Of a stretch of 64,000 nucleotides of DNA, positions 62,412 to 64,000 are shown piece by piece; the first letter of the stretch is position 1, and the number at the start of each line of letters is the position of its first letter. The stretch lies in assembly GCA_022827905.1 (NCBI GenBank), contig JAJEIQ010000001.1, positions 62,001-126,000 of the forward strand, written 5' to 3'. The stretch is from Pseudomonadales bacterium (GTDB lineage Bacteria > Pseudomonadota > Gammaproteobacteria > Pseudomonadales > Azotimanducaceae). The notes under the pieces are model-generated. The model did not search any database, was not told the DNA's origin, and worked only from the letters and a program-made list of their open reading frames with translations. The position numbers and the translations under genes are program-made.

Positions 62412-63539
62412 ATGCTAATTGACGCCAACAATCACCTGGCGCTGGTCGCGCTGCTGTTCTCCATCGTGGGCCTGTGCAGCTGGGCGGAGCGCTTCTCCTG
62501 GGCGAGCCGGGTCTCCGCCCCGGTTCTGATCATCCTGGTTGCGCTGGTGCTCTCCAACCTCGGGCTGATTCCGCGCGAGGCGCCGAGCTATTCCTTCGTT
62601 TCCGAGTATTTCGTGATGGCGTCCATTCCGTTGCTGCTGTTCAAGGCGGACCTGCGCATGATTATTGCGGAAACGGGCCGCCTGCTGTTTGCGTTCCTGA
62701 TCGCTGCCGGGGGCACGGTGCTGGGCGTCGTTGCCGCTTACCTGCTGGTGCCCGTGGGCGATGTGGGCGCCCAAGCCGCCGCGGTGATCACGGGCGGCTA
62801 CACCGGGGGCGGCATGAACTTCGTGGCGGTCTCGAAGGTGGTTGGACTGGAGGACCCCACCCGCTTCGCGGTGGTGCTCGGGGCGGAAGCGAGCGTGGCG
62901 CTTTCGTACCTGATGCTGCTGTCGCTGATGCCCGCCTTCGCTTGGTTTGCGCGTTGGGATGCAGCCAAGGCGGCCCCGGGACTGCCGGCCACCCAATCTG
63001 AACAGAAAGCAACCGCCGACGGCCCCGACCTGACCCACATGGGGCTGGCGCTCGGGCTGAGCCTCGCCGTTTGCGCGGTCGGCGTCGGCCTGGCGAACTT
63101 GGCAGGACAATCGCGCTTCTCGATCCTCGCCATCACCCTCATCGCCATCGCCATAGCCAACTTGGCGCGCCGGCAGATGCAGGCGCTCAGGGGCGACTTC
63201 ACGCTCGGGATGCTGCTGCTCTACGTCTTCTTCGGGGTGTTCGGCGCCGGCGTCGATCTGGTCTCCATGCTGCGCCAAGCGCCAATGCTCATGCTCTTCG
63301 CCCTGGTGATCATCGTGGTGCATGCCGCCGTCGCCTTCGGCCTCGGACGCCTGCTCGGCTTCAGCGCGCGGGAAGTGGCCATCGCCTCCAACGCCTGCGT
63401 GCTCGGCCCACCCACCGCGGCGGCCCTCGCGGCGCGTTCCGGATGGCATGAGCTGGTCACCCCTGGAATCCTGTGCGGAATTTTCGGTTACCTGATCGGC
63501 AACTTTCTCGGCGCGGCGGTGTTCGAGTTGCTCCGGTAA
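62412..63539 (+). CDS. DUF819 (YjcL-like) integral membrane protein
   Basis: A 375-residue inner-membrane protein with about ten hydrophobic segments. VITGGYTGGGMNFVAVS near 125-141 and ACVLGPPTAAALAARSGW near 332-349 are recognised DUF819 features; the glycine-rich pairs suggest an inverted-repeat transporter fold. Function is not established for the family; a carrier role is likely. It lies between an M19 dipeptidase and a GGT in the same orientation, so import of amino acids or dipeptides released by those enzymes is a reasonable guess. Start ATG 62412 directly follows the dipeptidase gene. Confidence 0.88.
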   Translation: MLIDANNHLALVALLFSIVGLCSWAERFSWASRVSAPVLIILVALVLSNLGLIPREAPSYSFVSEYFVMASIPLLLFKADLRMIIAETGRLLFAFLIAAGGTVLGVVAAYLLVPVGDVGAQAAAVITGGYTGGGMNFVAVSKVVGLEDPTRFAVVLGAEASVALSYLMLLSLMPAFAWFARWDAAKAAPGLPATQSEQKATADGPDLTHMGLALGLSLAVCAVGVGLANLAGQSRFSILAITLIAIAIANLARRQMQALRGDFTLGMLLLYVFFGVFGAGVDLVSMLRQAPMLMLFALVIIVVHAAVAFGLGRLLGFSAREVAIASNACVLGPPTAAALAARSGWHELVTPGILCGIFGYLIGNFLGAAVFELLR

Positions 63540-63629
63540 GGCGCCCCGCTAGCCTGCAAGTGCCATGTGAGGGTACCCCCGTCGGCCTGCGTCCTTGTCT
63601 GCATCGTCCCGACGGAAGCCCGAACCGCC

Positions 63630-64000
63630 ATGCATCGCCGCGACCTGCTGACTTCGACCCTGGCCGGGTCGGCCGCCCTCGCGTTCGCGCCCCGAGCGTT
63701 CGCCGGGGGCAATCGCGACTGGGCTGCCATGGCCCGTCGGGACCTCAAGCCGATTCAGCCCAATCTCGCCAACGTTTACGCCACTGGCCGCAGCACGATG
63801 GCATCGAGCGACCATCCTTACGCCACGGAAGCGGCCCTGTGGGCGCTCGAGCGCGGTGGCTCGGCAGCAGATGCGTACATGACGGCAGCCATCGCCCAGT
63901 GCGTTCTGGAGCCCACCATGACCACCCTGGGCGGCGGCTTCGGCATGGCGTTCTGGGAAGCGGAATCGCGGCAGCTTGCCCAGGGGGGCGGCTTCTTCGC
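63630..64000 (+). CDS. Gamma-glutamyltransferase-family protein, 3' end outside window
   Basis: The first about 123 codons of a GGT-family (T3) enzyme. The N-terminus MHRRDLLTSTLAGSAALAFA is a Tat-like signal. The mature start shows GRSTMASSDHPYATEAALWA, LERGGSAADAYMTAAIAQCV and TTLGGGFGMAFW, matching the conserved large-subunit opening (the usual MVAS...A..AG..IL..GGNAVDAAVA, G.GG pattern). The gene runs off the window end without a stop, so the catalytic small subunit cannot be examined. It is 90 bases after the DUF819 gene and is probably the last or near-last gene of the TBDR-led operon. It is the second GGT-like gene in the window. Confidence 0.88.
   Translation, partial: MHRRDLLTSTLAGSAALAFAPRAFAGGNRDWAAMARRDLKPIQPNLANVYATGRSTMASSDHPYATEAALWALERGGSAADAYMTAAIAQCVLEPTMTTLGGGFGMAFWEAESRQLAQGGGFF

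Overview
This 64 kb window is gene-dense, GC-rich DNA. It looks like the chromosome of an uncultivated, aerobic, heterotrophic proteobacterium, probably a marine or host-associated gammaproteobacterium. That is an inference from four TonB-dependent receptors (TBDRs), Tat-type and lipoprotein signals on many hydrolases, and paired acyl-CoA dehydrogenases. No rRNA, tRNA or CRISPR array was found.

Layout. 1-12 kb: lipid or acyl-CoA catabolism, with an SDR, a luciferase-like monooxygenase, a GPH-type MFS carrier, a TBDR, a 17beta-HSD4-like SDR, a double-hotdog MaoC hydratase, two adjacent acyl-CoA dehydrogenases and a divergent acyl-CoA synthetase. 12-32 kb: a series of exported hydrolases and receptors: gamma-glutamyltransferase (GGT)-like enzyme, TBDR, metallo-beta-lactamase fold enzyme, three metal amidohydrolases, esterase, M19 dipeptidase-like protein, S9 peptidase, CocE-type hydrolase, GlcD-type flavoprotein and another TBDR. 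32-39 kb: a set resembling polyamine or gamma-glutamyl amide catabolism: spermidine dehydrogenase-like flavoprotein, PuuA-like ligase, M29/NicX-like metalloenzyme, cytochrome P450 and PuuD-like hydrolase. 39-51 kb: more peptidases and hydrolases, a DUF305-propeller fusion, a Uma2 nuclease-like protein and a glutathionyl-hydroquinone reductase-like GST. 51-54.8 kb: a decayed patch with an IS91-family transposase, a frameshifted propeller gene, a possible EAL-domain tail and a CocE hydrolase cut off by the IS. 54.8-57.4 kb: a GntR/FCD regulator, a MetE-C-like protein and a cupin in one operon that ends in the truncated hydrolase. 57.4-64 kb: an apparent operon of TBDR, Asp-box lipoprotein, M19 dipeptidase, DUF819 permease and a second GGT-like gene that runs off the window.

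Working together: the recurring pattern is outer-membrane uptake (TBDR) next to periplasmic amide or peptide hydrolases. The last operon pairs a GGT with a membrane-dipeptidase family member, the same pair that dismantles glutathione conjugates in other organisms.

Most notable non-coding feature: three copies of a small inverted-repeat element, each carrying REPIN-like nested hairpins. Two copies have 9-bp flanking direct repeats. One copy splits a gene remnant whose frame is restored if the element is removed in silico.
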